From contig OU452233.1 in assembly GCA_911728455.2 (NCBI GenBank), positions 8,847,505 through 8,911,504 on the forward strand: a stretch of DNA of 64,000 nucleotides, written 5' to 3'. The notes under the pieces are model-generated. The model was not told where the DNA came from, made no database searches, and saw only the letters and a list, made by a program, of their open reading frames with translations. Shown here one piece after another: positions 1-12,600 of this stretch. Position numbers and translations under genes: made by a program. Within the stretch, counting starts at the first letter, position 1, and every line of letters begins with the position of its first letter. This stretch comes from Marthasterias glacialis. Taxonomy: Eukaryota; Echinodermata; Asteroidea; Forcipulatida; Asteriidae.

Positions 1-426
1 TATATGGATTAGTGTTTCTATACAGGTGTTGTGCAATTTGAAGATAAAGAAAGGATAGGTAAAAAAAAATTACCAACAAATACAAGTACTTTCAATCTGA
101 AAGCTCACCAATCAAAAAGTTCATACCAGAGAAATGTTCATACTGTCACTGTGTTGCAGCTTATTTCCCACAGTTGTCATAGTTTTTTCAAAACTCACCA
201 GTGCTTGGTTTGATGAATAATTAACAAGCCCAAAACATGCACAAAATCTTTGACAATGTGTTGTTGTTTTTTCAGTGAAGCTTGTAAAAGACCCAATTTG
301 ATTGCTTTTTCACAGGTTGGTTATTTGGAGTTTTTATCAAAACAATTTGGGAATAAATTTACTCTTCGAAAAACCAACGATGTAGCCTAAAAGTGAGGTC
401 GAACAAAAAACAAAGAAAAAACAACA

Positions 427-573
427 GACCGATCCATTAAGCCCCGCTTTCTAACATAGTGACCAATCACAGCCTTGACAACACCACTGAAAGTCTGACG
501 AAAGTCTGACATGTTAAAAATCCATAAGTTGCTATCTCAGTTGCTAAGGTAGGCAGGTCTTTATGGATCGGTC
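427..573. mobile_element. MITE, family GACCGATCCATTAAGCCCCG (short copy)
   Basis: A 147-bp element with terminal inverted repeats: GACCGATCCATTAAGCCC at the left and a matching ATGGATCGGTC at the right. It lies in the intron left of the zinc-finger exon. Longer members of the family are at 31191-31797, 40061-40990 and 45762-46014. Confidence 0.6.
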
Positions 574-612
574 AATTAGGATTTCAGCCATAAAAGCAAT
601 ACCAAGTCTTAC

Positions 613-2322
613 CGAACGCAGATGCCCCCAGTGTACTCTTTATTATTGACATCACAGAAGTGCTTCTCAAGATGACTGTTGGCCTGCTTCGACAGGTCCA
701 GCCAAGACTTATTCTGAGTCCTAGCATCTTGAATCTGCCACTGGAACGGTTGCAAACAATGCACGTTAATCCCGTGTTTTATGGCATGGGAAGAGCAATT
801 TCCTTGTAAATAGAAAAGGCAGATCTCTAGCCTTTTCTCGGAGGATGAGGGCATCACCAGCGGTTCCTCATCAGCTGAAGAACCTTTTGTACTTGACGCT
901 GTTCCTGAAGCTTGGGAACCTTCACCTGTGTTTTGAGTGGCCTTTTTCTTCTGGGTAACCTTGGAGGTCATTTCACTGGCTGGTCTCTCCAAGACTTTTT
1001 CTGATGTCTGGGGGTTTGAAGCTGTGTTTGGAGTGGCATTTTTGCTTTTGGCGTTCTCAGCAGACTGCCTGGCTTTCGCTATTGGAACTTCTTCCAAAGC
1101 ATTGGAAGCAACAGATTCTGTTTTTACAACTTTGACAGACTTTTCGCTTGTCACTTTCTCTTCGATGTTGGAAAAGCTCTCGAGAAAATTCATTAATTTC
1201 TCCTCGTTTAGTCCTTTATTCGTGGCTCTACTTTCCTCAGACTCATCTGTTGCCTTGTCCTTTGGAGATCTAATTGTTGCTGCAAACAGACTTTTGAAGT
1301 TGCGTCGTGTTTCCCCTTGCAGGGAAAAACCATACCTTCTTAGCATCATGACTTTTGGTTGGCCATACTGCAGATCATGTGAGAAGGTGCAGGAATTACC
1401 AGACTGACACTGCTCCAACATATAGTTTCTATTATAAAAAAAAAGAAATAAAACAAAAAGAACAGGTGCTTGTTTTTATTGGTAAATAAATGATTTTGAT
1501 AGCTATTAATTTAGATACTCAAACTCAAACTGGTAGAGTGAAAAGGCATTGAACGACATAATGTTCTGAAACAAAACCTTGTCCAAAATCTGTTATGATA
1601 GGCCCTGTTCATAAACACCCCAGTTTGAGACAATTTGGGCAGTCCTATTGGTTGAAAAGTGGACATATGACTGTTAAAGACCAGTTTTAAACAGCTGATG
1701 AAGACATAGCTAAAGCTGTGAACGTGTCTTCTGTGATCATATAGCCATAGGCGTATTGGTGCACTAGCTTTTAAGCTAGTGCACCAACATGCGTATGGCT
1801 ATATGAGTGCAACAGCAGTGCTAATTTACGCGTAACGCAATACATACCGGTACTCAATATAAAGTATAGTAGTACGCGCTCGTACGCACAACCATTGAGT
1901 GGAGTCGCATGCAATTTGACCCTTCACAAAATGGAGCCTGTGGCGTGACAGGAATTAAAAAAAAAAAAAAAAAAAATGGAAATGTTCACATACTTTACTA
2001 CATTATTACGCTTTTTGACAAAAAGGGCATCTAGCCTATATCAATGGGAATAAAAGAGTGGTGACTCAGTCTTAAACAGCCGTTTAAAACCTTGCAGGGT
2101 CATGGACATTATACGCTATTTATTAACAGTTACAGCCCCTATTTAAGAAAATTGTTTGTAGTTTTTTTACCGGCAGATGTGGAGGTTGTTACATAAATCT
2201 CCTCTCTCGCATCCATCTTTACGATACAGATAAGCCGTGCAAAGCTTCAGAACCTCTCTACGTGAAGATCTCTTCCTGGGCCCTCTTCTGTTATGTGAGT
2301 TGGGTCTTCTTGCCTCTGCCAT
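613..2322 (-). CDS. CCCH zinc-finger/WWE protein, PARP12/ZC3HAV1-like (5' part, partial)
   Basis: Two coding exons are seen: 2322-2171 (ATG to a GTAAAA donor) and 1428-613 (TATAATAG acceptor to a GTAAGA donor). The phases fit across the intron, and the gene continues left of the window. The first ~322 residues show one CCCH finger at C28/C38/C44/H48 and a second at C50/C58/C64/H68 that straddles the splice junction. A long Ser/Thr/Glu/Lys-rich linker follows. Near residue 254 comes CLFYLQGNC, a finger-like motif that seems to lack the third Cys, leading into FQWQIQD and LEKHFCDVN, which resemble the start of a WWE domain. CCCH fingers bind RNA and WWE domains bind ADP-ribose chains in PARP12/PARP13-type proteins. 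A PARP catalytic domain is expected downstream but is not in the window. The start is the first ATG of the first finger exon. Class is well supported; the exact paralogue is not. Confidence 0.78.
1738..1805. repeat. Near-perfect 68-bp hairpin
   Basis: The inner arms TTGGTGCACTAGCTT and AAGCTAGTGCACCAA pair perfectly. The outer arms (CATATAGCCATAGGCG / GCGTATGGCTATATG) also pair with few mismatches. It sits in the intron between the two zinc-finger exons. Confidence 0.7.
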
Positions 2323-2786
2323 TATTATCGATGGAGAAGATTAAGCACAAAACCTACATAGAAAAAATATAAAATAATGCTGAATAATTGACCGATTGTG
2401 ATCTGCTACTGCAGTGTTTGAGTGTCGGTCATAATAACACAGTCACCCTTTTTTCTTTTCAAATAGATACTTTTCAATGAATTCAGTACAACAGGAAAAG
2501 GCTAAGTTCAATATTTTCTCTGATTGCTACGCCTAGGTCAGACTTTGATAAACCATAAACAGACAATTTTAATTTACAACTAGTCCGAGTTACTGGACCC
2601 AACAACGCTTTTCAACATTTGAACTTTTTTCTGGTGTCTTTGTAGGGTCCGAGTGAACGCTCATGTGTTTGTTAGTACCTGTGTACAAATGCCTTACAAA
2701 AATCAATAAAGCAATTTTTTGGTGGGCAGCCAAAATCACATGCGGGGGCCGACGAGAAACTAGTAATGTACTTTCATTGGCCTAAA

Positions 2787-2918
2787 CTAACATGTAATTC
2801 TAATAAAATAGCAATTTATTGGTATAAAAAACGGGTCTATTGCTCTATCATAGAGGAAGGAAAATGGACTCGGTTTTTTTTACCAATAAATTGCTATTTT
2901 ATTAGAATTACATATTAG
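2787..2918. mobile_element. Inverted-repeat (hairpin) element in the 5' flank of the zinc-finger gene
   Basis: The left arm contains ATGTAATTCTAATAAAATAG followed by CAATTTATTGGTA; the right arm is its reverse complement. About 45 bp separate the arms. This is a small foldback/MITE structure. Confidence 0.65.
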
Positions 2919-3060
2919 TCTATGCATAGAGTATATGCATCAGACCTTATCGCAAAAACTGCCTAGATCATAGATGATTTCCCACGATAGTCGAAAGGCA
3001 CTGTGAGAAGGAAAAAGGGAACACTGTTTGCAGCAATATCCAGTACCTGAGTGCGAAATA

Positions 3061-5225
3061 AAGAGGCAGTACAGTCATTTGACCAGTTCGGGATCATTGA
3101 CCAGTTCCGGATCACTTTAACTTTGCATTGCCCCTCAATCATCAGTAAATTACTCTGTAGGCCTATGTGACCAATTTAATAAATAAGTACAGTCATTTGA
3201 CCAGTTCGGGATAATTGACCAGTTCCGGATCACTTCAACTTTGCATTGCCCCTCAATCATCAGTAAATTACTCTTCATGTGACCAGTTTAATAAATGTAA
3301 AGAATAACATCCAATAAGATAACACACCAAAATTCAAGTGTACAACATCATTGTTGAATAAATTATGGCAAATTTTCTGAAGTTTGTCAGTGACAATCAT
3401 TGTTATTTTTGAAACAAAATGATGGTTCAAAAACGCTGTTAAAACTTCTGTAATGGAAGTGCACGAGTTGTTGTTGTCATGTGACGTCGCACGTGATACG
3501 TGAACGACGTAGTTGGTCAGGCGACCTGGTTGCACCAATGGCAGGGTGCAAGGTGGCAGTTCGCGCCACTAAAGGTCAGGTGCATTTTAATTGTGCGCAA
3601 TTTATAGTTTAGTTGGGCTGTTTTGAGCATAATCTTTAAGAAGTTATTTAAGTTTATGTAAGATGTTTTGCGCTGTTGGGCGTGCAAATTGCAGGCGAGA
3701 AAACGAAATAAAAGCTGCTGTTTTGGGGTTGCAGGGCAGTCTGGAGTCTGGAAAGTATAGAGTATAGTCTGGAGAGTCTAGAGGATTTGTTTCAACATTT
3801 ATCTGTTTATACGAGTTACAAGTTAAGTTCACAGTGCTAGTGAGAGCCTGCGAGAGCAAGTTTGGAAGCGAGACGTAAGTGTTTGTCTGCTTTGTGAATT
3901 CAGACAGCATTTGCTGCATCTTTGGAGTGGTGCAAGGGTTCGCCCGTATCACTCGTTGCTAGAATTTAGGCTGTGTTATTAAGCTTTGCGCGTGCAGGCG
4001 ATCGTCGTGTTTTAATACAAGACGATCAGCCGGATACGATACTGCGGTGTAGTTGACAGGGTTAAGTTGAACTACGACCCGAAGGTTGCCGTCGCTGTGT
4101 GCGGGGTACACAACTACGGGATTTGTGTGAAGGCTGCATTAGCAGAGCGAGTTGTGTGGTTGTACCGGGACCGAGCTGTGTGCTCAAGGCCCAGGGGGCT
4201 GGTGTATAACTGTTGCATATTGTTCTGAGTGCAGGTTGCCGTTCACATAATATTGATTTAGCAGTAATTATTGTGAGTAATTTAAGTCTCGTTTCAAACT
4301 GCTGATAGGCTACATTGTTTTACCCAACTTCTTGAGTTGAAGGTGATTAATAAATAAATTGAGGTCAAGGTCACATAAACTTGTGTCCGATCTGTGTGAT
4401 TATTTTTTAGGGATCTGTGTGTATTCTGACAGAGAGGTTTACAATTAATTATAATCGGCGGTATACTTCCTCCGAAACGAATCTCGTCCCTCAGCCTTTA
4501 GTCCGCTTAGTGACTTTAACTTGAGGAAGAAGGAGACAAGGATCAAGTTAATAATTATAGACAGGATAACTGTTTATGCCCGCCACACTTCTCACCTTTC
4601 ATATTTGAAGGTATGAGCAGATAAAGTTGATTTAAAATGGTTCAGATGAATGACCAGTGTTTATGTAAATTTACTGAGCAGTCATCTTTTCTCTTTTGGT
4701 GAAAAAATTGCAAAAAAAAATGCATTTTTTGAGTCATTGCACCTTGACCAGTTCTGGATCACTCATCATTAAAGCAATGTAAATCTGGAAAAATCATACT
4801 TTTTAGAGCACTCAACAAATACATTTTTACATGTCGAGAAGTGTAAAACTTTTTGAATAAATAGCTGTTAATAATATTACTTGTATTTCTAAGATGGAGG
4901 ACGACATGTGCATTGATGCACGACAACTTATGAATAGGAATGAGGGTTTGCAATAAAGGTTCCTCTACTGATCCAGAATAGAAGCAACTGATCCAGAACT
5001 GGTCAAAAAGATGTCAATTCTTTTCTCAAAGCCCCTTCAAAGATATACTTGACACTTGGTGACTTTTATGATCTGTTTAGGTAAACTAACTGACATACTT
5101 CATTTAAAATTGTCAAAAAAGCTTCGATGGCACAGCGTGAATTCATCAAAATGATCCAGAACTGGTCAAATGACTGTATTATAAGATAACACACCAAAAT
5201 TCAAGTGCACAACATCATTGTTCAG
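3061..5225. repeat. Repeat complex with GACCAGTTC-GGATCA motifs
   Basis: A ~118-bp unit is tandemly duplicated at about 3066-3300 (CATTTGACCAGTTC... then GACCAGTTCCGGATCACTT). Inverted copies of the same motif occur at 4745-4762, 4992-5006 and 5154-5177 (GATCCAGAACTGGTCAAATG). Direct copies of TAAGATAACACACCAAAATT at 3317 and 5173 bracket the inner part. It looks like one element opened by a later insertion. Confidence 0.5.
3479..4590 (+). mobile_element. Possible solo LTR
   Basis: A ~1.1-kb non-coding block with different composition from its flanks. It starts with TGTGACG and ends near CCGCCACA, with an AATAAA-type signal around 4351. It interrupts the repeat complex described at 3061-5225. 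I could not find a clean target-site duplication or a primer-binding site, so this is a hypothesis only. Confidence 0.25.
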
Positions 5226-8200
5226 TAAGTTCATTTACTCACCCGTAATGTTAACGTGGCCTTGAACTAGCCTGAGTCGCTGGGTTGGAGGACCCACAAG
5301 GCTTTGAGTTGGCGTTAGTTTGTTGCCTGTTTATTTAAAATAAACGATGTTTTCCTCTCTTTCTTTTTCTTTGTTAGTGGACCTGTCCTTATCAGACCAC
5401 ACCAGCGCCAACTTTGATATTGCTCAAACTGGGGAATTCCCTCCTTTCTAAGTACCTATGACTGAGGGCGGTATTCCCACCGACTTTCCAGATGCGGAGC
5501 GGGCGCAGCAGGTGGCCGTTTTCGAAACCACGCCTTCGGCGCAGGCTCTGGCTTTGGGGCTATTAATAGTTATTGAAAATGTACACTTTTGACACGGGAC
5601 TTCAATCTGGTGGACGGTGCCATGCCTAAGCCGGGTCCAAGCCTAAGCCGCTGTTTCGAAAATAGCAACATATTGTTTAATAATGCAGTCCGCGCCTCAC
5701 TGCTCCAAAATTCCACGCCTAATTTTTGAATTGAAGCATGGAGGGCTACCTCCATGATTGAAGACAGCATTGCTAGCTGCCACAGGGTTTCTTGTCTCTG
5801 GAGCAAGCAGTGTAGGATTACTACTTCTTGGAGTGGTTTTGAACTTTTCATCAGCATTTTTTTCCAATGGTCTGGCAAAACCCGGCCATCTCACATTTCC
5901 AAGGGGTTGTTTTGGTTGTTTCTTCGTCTTACAATCTCCACCAGATTTGATAGTTCGGTGTACCACACACTCAGGAGTAGTGTCATTTTTAAGATAGCGC
6001 AGTCAAATAATGTACAGTATTATTTATAACTTTCGGAGATAAACAAACCTCGGGAGCTGAAAAACCTACATATTGATAAAAATTGATGAATACTAATTCC
6101 TCTACGCAGGGATAAAGTTATGGTGGCAGTATAGCTAGTAATGTAGCCTAAAACAGTAAAACTTAATGAGGAACGAGTGATGATCCCGCAGGCAAACATT
6201 ATTCAGACACAACATAAGACCCCAACAATTAAATCCGCATAGCTTGTGGCCCGATCGGCGGTCCGATTTTTGAATGGGCCGTCCCCCACGAGGGAACTTG
6301 TATTTTAAACTCCAACTATAGGGCCTATTATAACAATTATCCATTAAACAAGTTGGTCATGAGGTCTGAGGAAGACAGTGTCATGCTGCCACGATTAAAT
6401 ACTGGCGAGAGTACGTATACCGTTTGTCATAGGCTAGGCACAAGAGCCGGGGCGCCCCCCCCCTCCCCCCCCCCCAAAAAAAAAAAAAACAAAAAAAAAA
6501 AACAAGATAAATAAATAAATGAAAAAAATCTGGCAAAGCAAGAAAAAAGAAGAAAAAGAGTCTTTAGCAGAAATTAATAGGGCCAACTTGTGTTTTTGTC
6601 TGGGAAAAAATTCTGGCAAATCAACCCCCCCCCCCCCCGTGAACCAAAGAGTCCCCATAATAATAAAAAATTATGCCTCATTTATGATGCGGCCGTTTGT
6701 ATTTGTAGCATCAGAGGATCAGGTGTTTGGAAGGGGCTTTTAAACAATTATAATTCACTATCTCCTGGTCACGATTTTTGTGACATGCGCGCTATAAAAT
6801 CACAAGAGTTCCTGCTCAGGATTGCACTGTTGCTCCCGATCCAAAAAGAAACTTGCATGCATGCTGGTTTTTTATAGTGCGGAAAAGTACCCCCCCCCCC
6901 CCGCCCCCCAAATGAAAAAAAAAAAACCCGGCCCCACCCCTGGTTCTGGGCTTACTGGCTAATGTTCCCCAAAAATGGTGGAAACTGGAAGTTTCCAGTG
7001 AGTCTTCGCTCCCCCCTCCTTCCCCGCCTACTTTTATCGTTCTTCCAAGATTTTTATTATTGTCTGGGCGCCCTCAAACGAAAAATAATGGTGATCACGT
7101 TTACAGCACATGTACATTGTAAAAACACACCGTGTTAAACGACTGTTTCCTGTAAGGTAACTATTGTTCATTCTCGTGCGCCGGGCCGTGCGCGCGGTAA
7201 GGGCATCAGCAGCATGCAGGCGCCTGTCATCATGATGGAACATCAAACTGTAACCTATTTTTATTTATTGACTTTTTTGAGGCTCATGCATGTAACTGCA
7301 CAAAAGTGCAAGGTTCCTTCGTTGAGAGGGGGAAAAACCACTTAGCTTTCTAATCAAAATGACTACAAATAATATGAAAAAGCATTATTACGATTCCTGC
7401 AGAAGTCATTTCCAAATTTGTGGCCACTACATGTGCTTGTCTGCTTTTCATCTCCAATCGTAATCGAGATACACTGCCAACACAAACACACAAGTCCACA
7501 ACGAACTTGCAAGATGCTTCCGAATTTCTTGACTTACGGTGAGTGAACTAAGAAGAGTGTAATTTCTTAATATCATTAAATGCTTCTACTTTTTAGTATA
7601 GTACATTAGTTTGTTGTTATGTAGGTAGGTATGAGCGTGACTGAGTTGGATAACTGACTACGCTGTCCTTGCTATATGGAACTAATGATAGTCATACTAG
7701 TCAAGTACTTGTAAGTTGTATTGTTTTTGTGGTTTGCACTGTCAAGTACTTTGTCCTGTTCTTGCTAGTTATGTTACTAACTTCATCATTCATGAACTAT
7801 CTGACTAGTATAAACCATGGAGGTAGTATAAACTAGAATCGAAGCAGGTAATTTTGTACCCAAGTCATTTCATGCCCAGTCATTATTTATGTTGCACAAA
7901 AAGAGGCCAATAGGCGGTCTGTTGAATCTCAAAAAGCCTCCAGAAAATGACTTTTGCTCCGGCAATCATGGGACTAGATTTTGTTAACAGATTTAGAAGA
8001 AAAAAAAATTACCAGAGAGAGAGAGGGTATAATATAATCCGAAAAGTTCTCCAACTGAAATGCCATCAAAAGTAGGCTAAAATTTATGACTCGTTGCGAA
8101 ACTACCTCTCCACGTGTAGCATGCTAGCCCTTCTCCAAGGCAGTCATTGTGTTCAATTGTGCTATGAACCCTGGGTACAAAATGACATGGGTTTGAAATG

Positions 8201-9640
8201 ACATGGGTACGAAACGACCGATATTCGATTCGATGTGACTTGGTTCTTGGTTGACTGACCTTCATATATTGAACCATATAACCCACACTGTCATGAATCT
8301 GTAAAAGGGTTTATAATTTATTAAAGTTAACTCTTTTTTGACTGTGGATGAACAGACTGTCTGAGCTGGGGAAGAAACAATTACTAACAGTAACACAGCC
8401 AGCCTTGAAACTTCATTACCCCTGGTCATGGCATTGCCTTGGTGTCCTTCAAATGTTCTGCAGTAGAAATTTACAATTTCCTCATTAGAGGTATAAATCA
8501 AGGAAAAATGCCTTTGTGCCCTTGCCCTTTCAAGAACGAGGGATCCGGGCCTGATAAGACTACAGTGTAACACATTACACCATCATTTTTGTATAATATT
8601 CATAAAGCCCATGACTGACTCAGTTTGGACTTGTACATGACTATATAAACGTACAGTATCCATAGATTAGGATTAGCTCTGGGGTTTTTTTAATTAAAAA
8701 AAAATATATATATTTATCAGTTTAAAACTCTGTTAAACTTTGTGATCTAGGCTAGGTTTTTATTCTTATATATTTTTTTAATATAAAAAGTAATTAGTAG
8801 ACCTACAGCCCATTTGTACAGTGTGTAGGCCTAGCCCTGCCTAGGCCCATGGCAGCTACTCATAACACCTTACATTTGTAATGATAGATGTTTGTGAGAT
8901 CTGTCATAATTGCAATAATAGGCCTATACATTGTTTTTGAAACTAACTGAGCAAACTTCATCAAATTCCATGACCTTTTGTTAAAAAGGCCAACAAAAAA
9001 ATGAAAAAACGATAAATGTTTTGTCATTAAAATGTACACGTTTACTGAAGTAGGACTTGTTTCAATTGCGGCAATCAAAATAAGCCACAGTTATTTTTGG
9101 GGTATGCTATTTCCTTGACTTAGACGAACATTTCTCTGGAAGATTGTCATTGAACCGCCTTTAGAATCAGTGAGCTTTCGTATACAGTAGATAATTACAA
9201 TACCAATTTAAAAAGAACGCCTTCATCTTCTTTCCCCAGTAGGGAAAGTTCCCATGGCTTGAATGTACAGGATGCTTTTTATGGAAATGCTTTCGCTCTT
9301 GTCTTTCATCAGATCATGAATCCACAGCAGCCGGACCGTAGATTTCAAAGTGCTGAATCCACTATAGACTCTCAAAGCATTTCTGAAGGAGGGCTGGCAT
9401 AAATCCTCTGCAAGGCTGAACAAATACAGAACAACTGTTAGAATCAGCATCCTTGGGTGTTGTTTGTGCCATGCCAACAATTTATTTCTGGACATTGAGA
9501 CTCTGAATTGCAGGGTAGCCAGTGTGTTGTCCTGTATCAGTGAAAATCAGATCAGTTGAACTGACCGGGACAAAAAACTGAGGTTTGTTTCTCAGAGACC
9601 AGTTTCCACCCAGCATTGTCAGAGGATCATCTCGGCATAG
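5226..9640. other. Gene-poor interval between divergent genes
   Basis: No exon could be supported. It contains C- and A-rich low-complexity tracts at 6454-6500, 6625-6640 and 6889-6930, and AT-rich runs near 8690-8790. At 5697-5990 (-) there is an open stretch reading CVVHRTIKSGGDCKTKKQP and then VRWPGFARPLEKNADEKF. It lacks an ATG, and no acceptor was found. The putative promoters of both flanking genes must lie at its ends, but I see no convincing TATA box. Confidence 0.4.
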
Positions 9641-9649
9641 AAGGAAGCA

Positions 9650-12600
9650 ATGATTGCTGGGGATTGGAGGCCGTTTGTCTACGGGGGCATCGGCTCTGTT
9701 ACCGCCGAGTTCGGTAAGCCATAATTAAAGAACACTCACTCACAGAACTTTGTCACGGTGCAGCCATCTTGTTCAGACTCTTCCTCTTAAAATCTTTGGC
9801 CTTTTTCCAAACATAGGCTTAAGGGTCTGGCTTGGGCTCCGTCATCAAGTTTGGAGCAGTGTGCATTTTGCTCGGTGCCTTAACATCAAACAGAGCCCAA
9901 AGCTGGAGCCAGAGTCAAAGTTTGGGAAAAGGCCCCTATCTCGATCCAAGGTGGGAAGGGCAATATAGCAGGGCTTGAAATACCCACTTGGACTACTGGC
10001 CAGAGATTAGTAATGTAACTGTTGGGCAGTCACTTCATTATAAAACCACAGTCCTGCAGTCTGTTTTCCGATGGTGGCGGGGGGGGGGGGGGGAAGGGAA
10101 GGGGGAAGGGGGTGTGGATGCGGACGTGGTCAAAAGTAAAGTGCGCCATCAACGTTGGTACCTTCTCACTCACTAACGAGCTGCACAAGTGAGCAGAAAC
10201 GTACATGTGTATGCGCTCTGTGTACACTGTGTTGCCACTACTGTATGACCTCTAGTGCACATACTGTATGTCGCTGTAAAAACACACTGTACATGTACAC
10301 ATCACAGTTTGACAATACAGACTTACCCTTTGAGATTTGACCGCAAGTGCACCCGTGTGAAGTATCTGGTTGAGAGTTCATCTTTCCATGCACAGCCACA
10401 GGCCTGCTTTAATCATAACGACACAGCCCCTTTAAGATTCAAGGTGCAAACCTCCTTTTCAAAGTTCAGCAAAGAGTCGGGAATGATTAGGTCTGGTAAA
10501 AAAATGTATAATTCAGTAAAAACTCTGAGCTACAAGACCTTGTTCCTAATTTCATAGAGCTGCTTTTTAAAAGCACAAAAAGTAGCTAAATACAACCAAA
10601 TTATGCTTACCAGAATAAGGTTACCAGCCAAAATACCATGTCACATGTACAATATGTGACTTGTACCCTGCTTATTTTTGCTTAGCAGAAACTATTCCAG
10701 CAATATTTTCTGCTTTTAAGCAGCTCTGTGGCCCCTGTAGTTTGGCTGTCTGTCAGAGATTTTCTTTGAATAGGAACCCTGTATTAGAGTCTGACCCATT
10801 TGATTGAGAAAATCTGTATTCACTTTAGCTGTAAAGTGAAATATTAGGCAGTCTAAATTGATCACTGAACTAAATATACTGTGCACTCAGACCCCAGTGT
10901 TCAAATACTAAACAGGATGTTCTAAAGACACAGGACCCAGACATGGGCCCATTGACTATGAATAGCACTTTACACACAACCTTTGCCATGCATAATGTAA
11001 ATGTACTGTATGTACTCGTTTAGCAGACTTCAGCAAGGTGCATACTATAGAACAAACCAGGGCTTGGTTTCACAAAGAAGATTGATTTCAACTGTGAATC
11101 ACTCTTAACTGCTTAGCAAAGTGTGATGTCACAATACTAATTCACTATGGTAATACTGACAACTCAACTTAAGATGAATTTTAGTTTTTATGAAATCGAC
11201 CCCAGGGCCCAATGTCATAGGGTTGGTTGAAGCATGAAGAGATTTTATGACATGAAGTTCCCTCCGGTTGCTCTACAATGACATGAAAATGTTGACAGTC
11301 TGGACGCTACGCCTCTGACAGAGCTAGCCTTTAATCAAGGCTGGTACAAAACATACATTGAGACATCACAGATGGTCTAGTCACGCAAGATACATGTATA
11401 ACTATAAGTTCATTAAATGTACACCTGAAGGGTGGCAGCTTGCTACATGTATGCCTTGACTGAAGGCTACATGTAGCACAGACCAAGGTGTACTATGAAG
11501 GTTCAACCCCTACCCTTGACCATGTTGACATAATGACCTACATGTATCATATGCCAACAACAACATTATCAATGACCATACAGCAAAGACAACAAGTCTA
11601 TCCATCCAGGCATGTGTACATGTTGGTTGCTAAAGGTCAATGACCCTGAATAATGTAGGCTAAGAAATCAATGTTAACAAAAATCCTCGGCCAAAATTCC
11701 TGGAGCTGCTAAGCAGATAAAGGTGCTTGATGAATTTCTGCTGAGCAATTTGCTGGAAACCAGTCACAAATGGTACATACACATGTATACAATTACAAGG
11801 CATCATCACTTTGGCTGGTAACCTATTGCTGGTTATACTGCAACATTATTTTGTGCTTTGCTTAGTTGTTTGTGCTTAAAATGTTTCTGTTCACAAACAG
11901 TGTAGAATTGAGGACAAATGATCCAATACATTGAGTTGCTACTATTAGTACGATGTACAATAAAATAGTACACAAATGTCAAAGAAAGAAAGAAAGGAAA
12001 AAAAGAAAAAAAACAAAACACTTTGGCATGTTTGGGAGGAAGTGATTCCTGCATAATAAGAATAATGGATCATGGATGTACATTGTACATGTAGGTTACT
12101 GTAAGGGTGAATATTTGTCAAGAATGTGTCAAATATTGTATTTAACTTATATCCTTCCGGCTGTTACATGTCTTATCACGCAAGTACGTATTTATTCCAT
12201 TATGTCATGCACACATCAGTTGAGACTACCTTGGAAATGCTGACCACTTATCTAAAATATCACAGTTCAAATAAAGTTCAATGGAATGCCTTTAGTACTA
12301 TCTACACGTACATGTACTGTCATTGGTTTATAATATTGGGTTGTGCACATGGTATGCACATGCACATGGTTTGACAACAGATTCAGCCCTGAACAGATTA
12401 CACTGACAAGAAAACAAACAAATGAACAAAAATTAAGCTCACTTAAAAAAAAAAGATTTTCGTTTTGTGTTTTTCCCCCTGACATTTTTAAGAAGTGAAA
12501 TGCCAAAACTATCAGTTTCAGGCCCCATGCCATAAAAACAGACATTGTGTACAGTATGGGTCATTCCATGAAGGTGGAAAACCACATGAAGCTTTTTCAC

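Noticed and set aside
609..612. The zinc-finger ORF ending at its in-frame TAA
   Set aside because: A strong GTAAGA donor precedes the stop and the WWE-like domain is incomplete, so the exon is taken to splice onward.
937..1407. A 156-residue plus-strand ORF opposite the zinc-finger exon
   Set aside because: It is the antisense shadow of exon 2, whose reading is supported by zinc-finger motifs and phase-matched splice sites.
5697..5990. An open minus-strand stretch of about 95 residues
   Set aside because: It has protein-like composition but no ATG, no convincing acceptor, and no recognised domain; kept only as a note on the interval.
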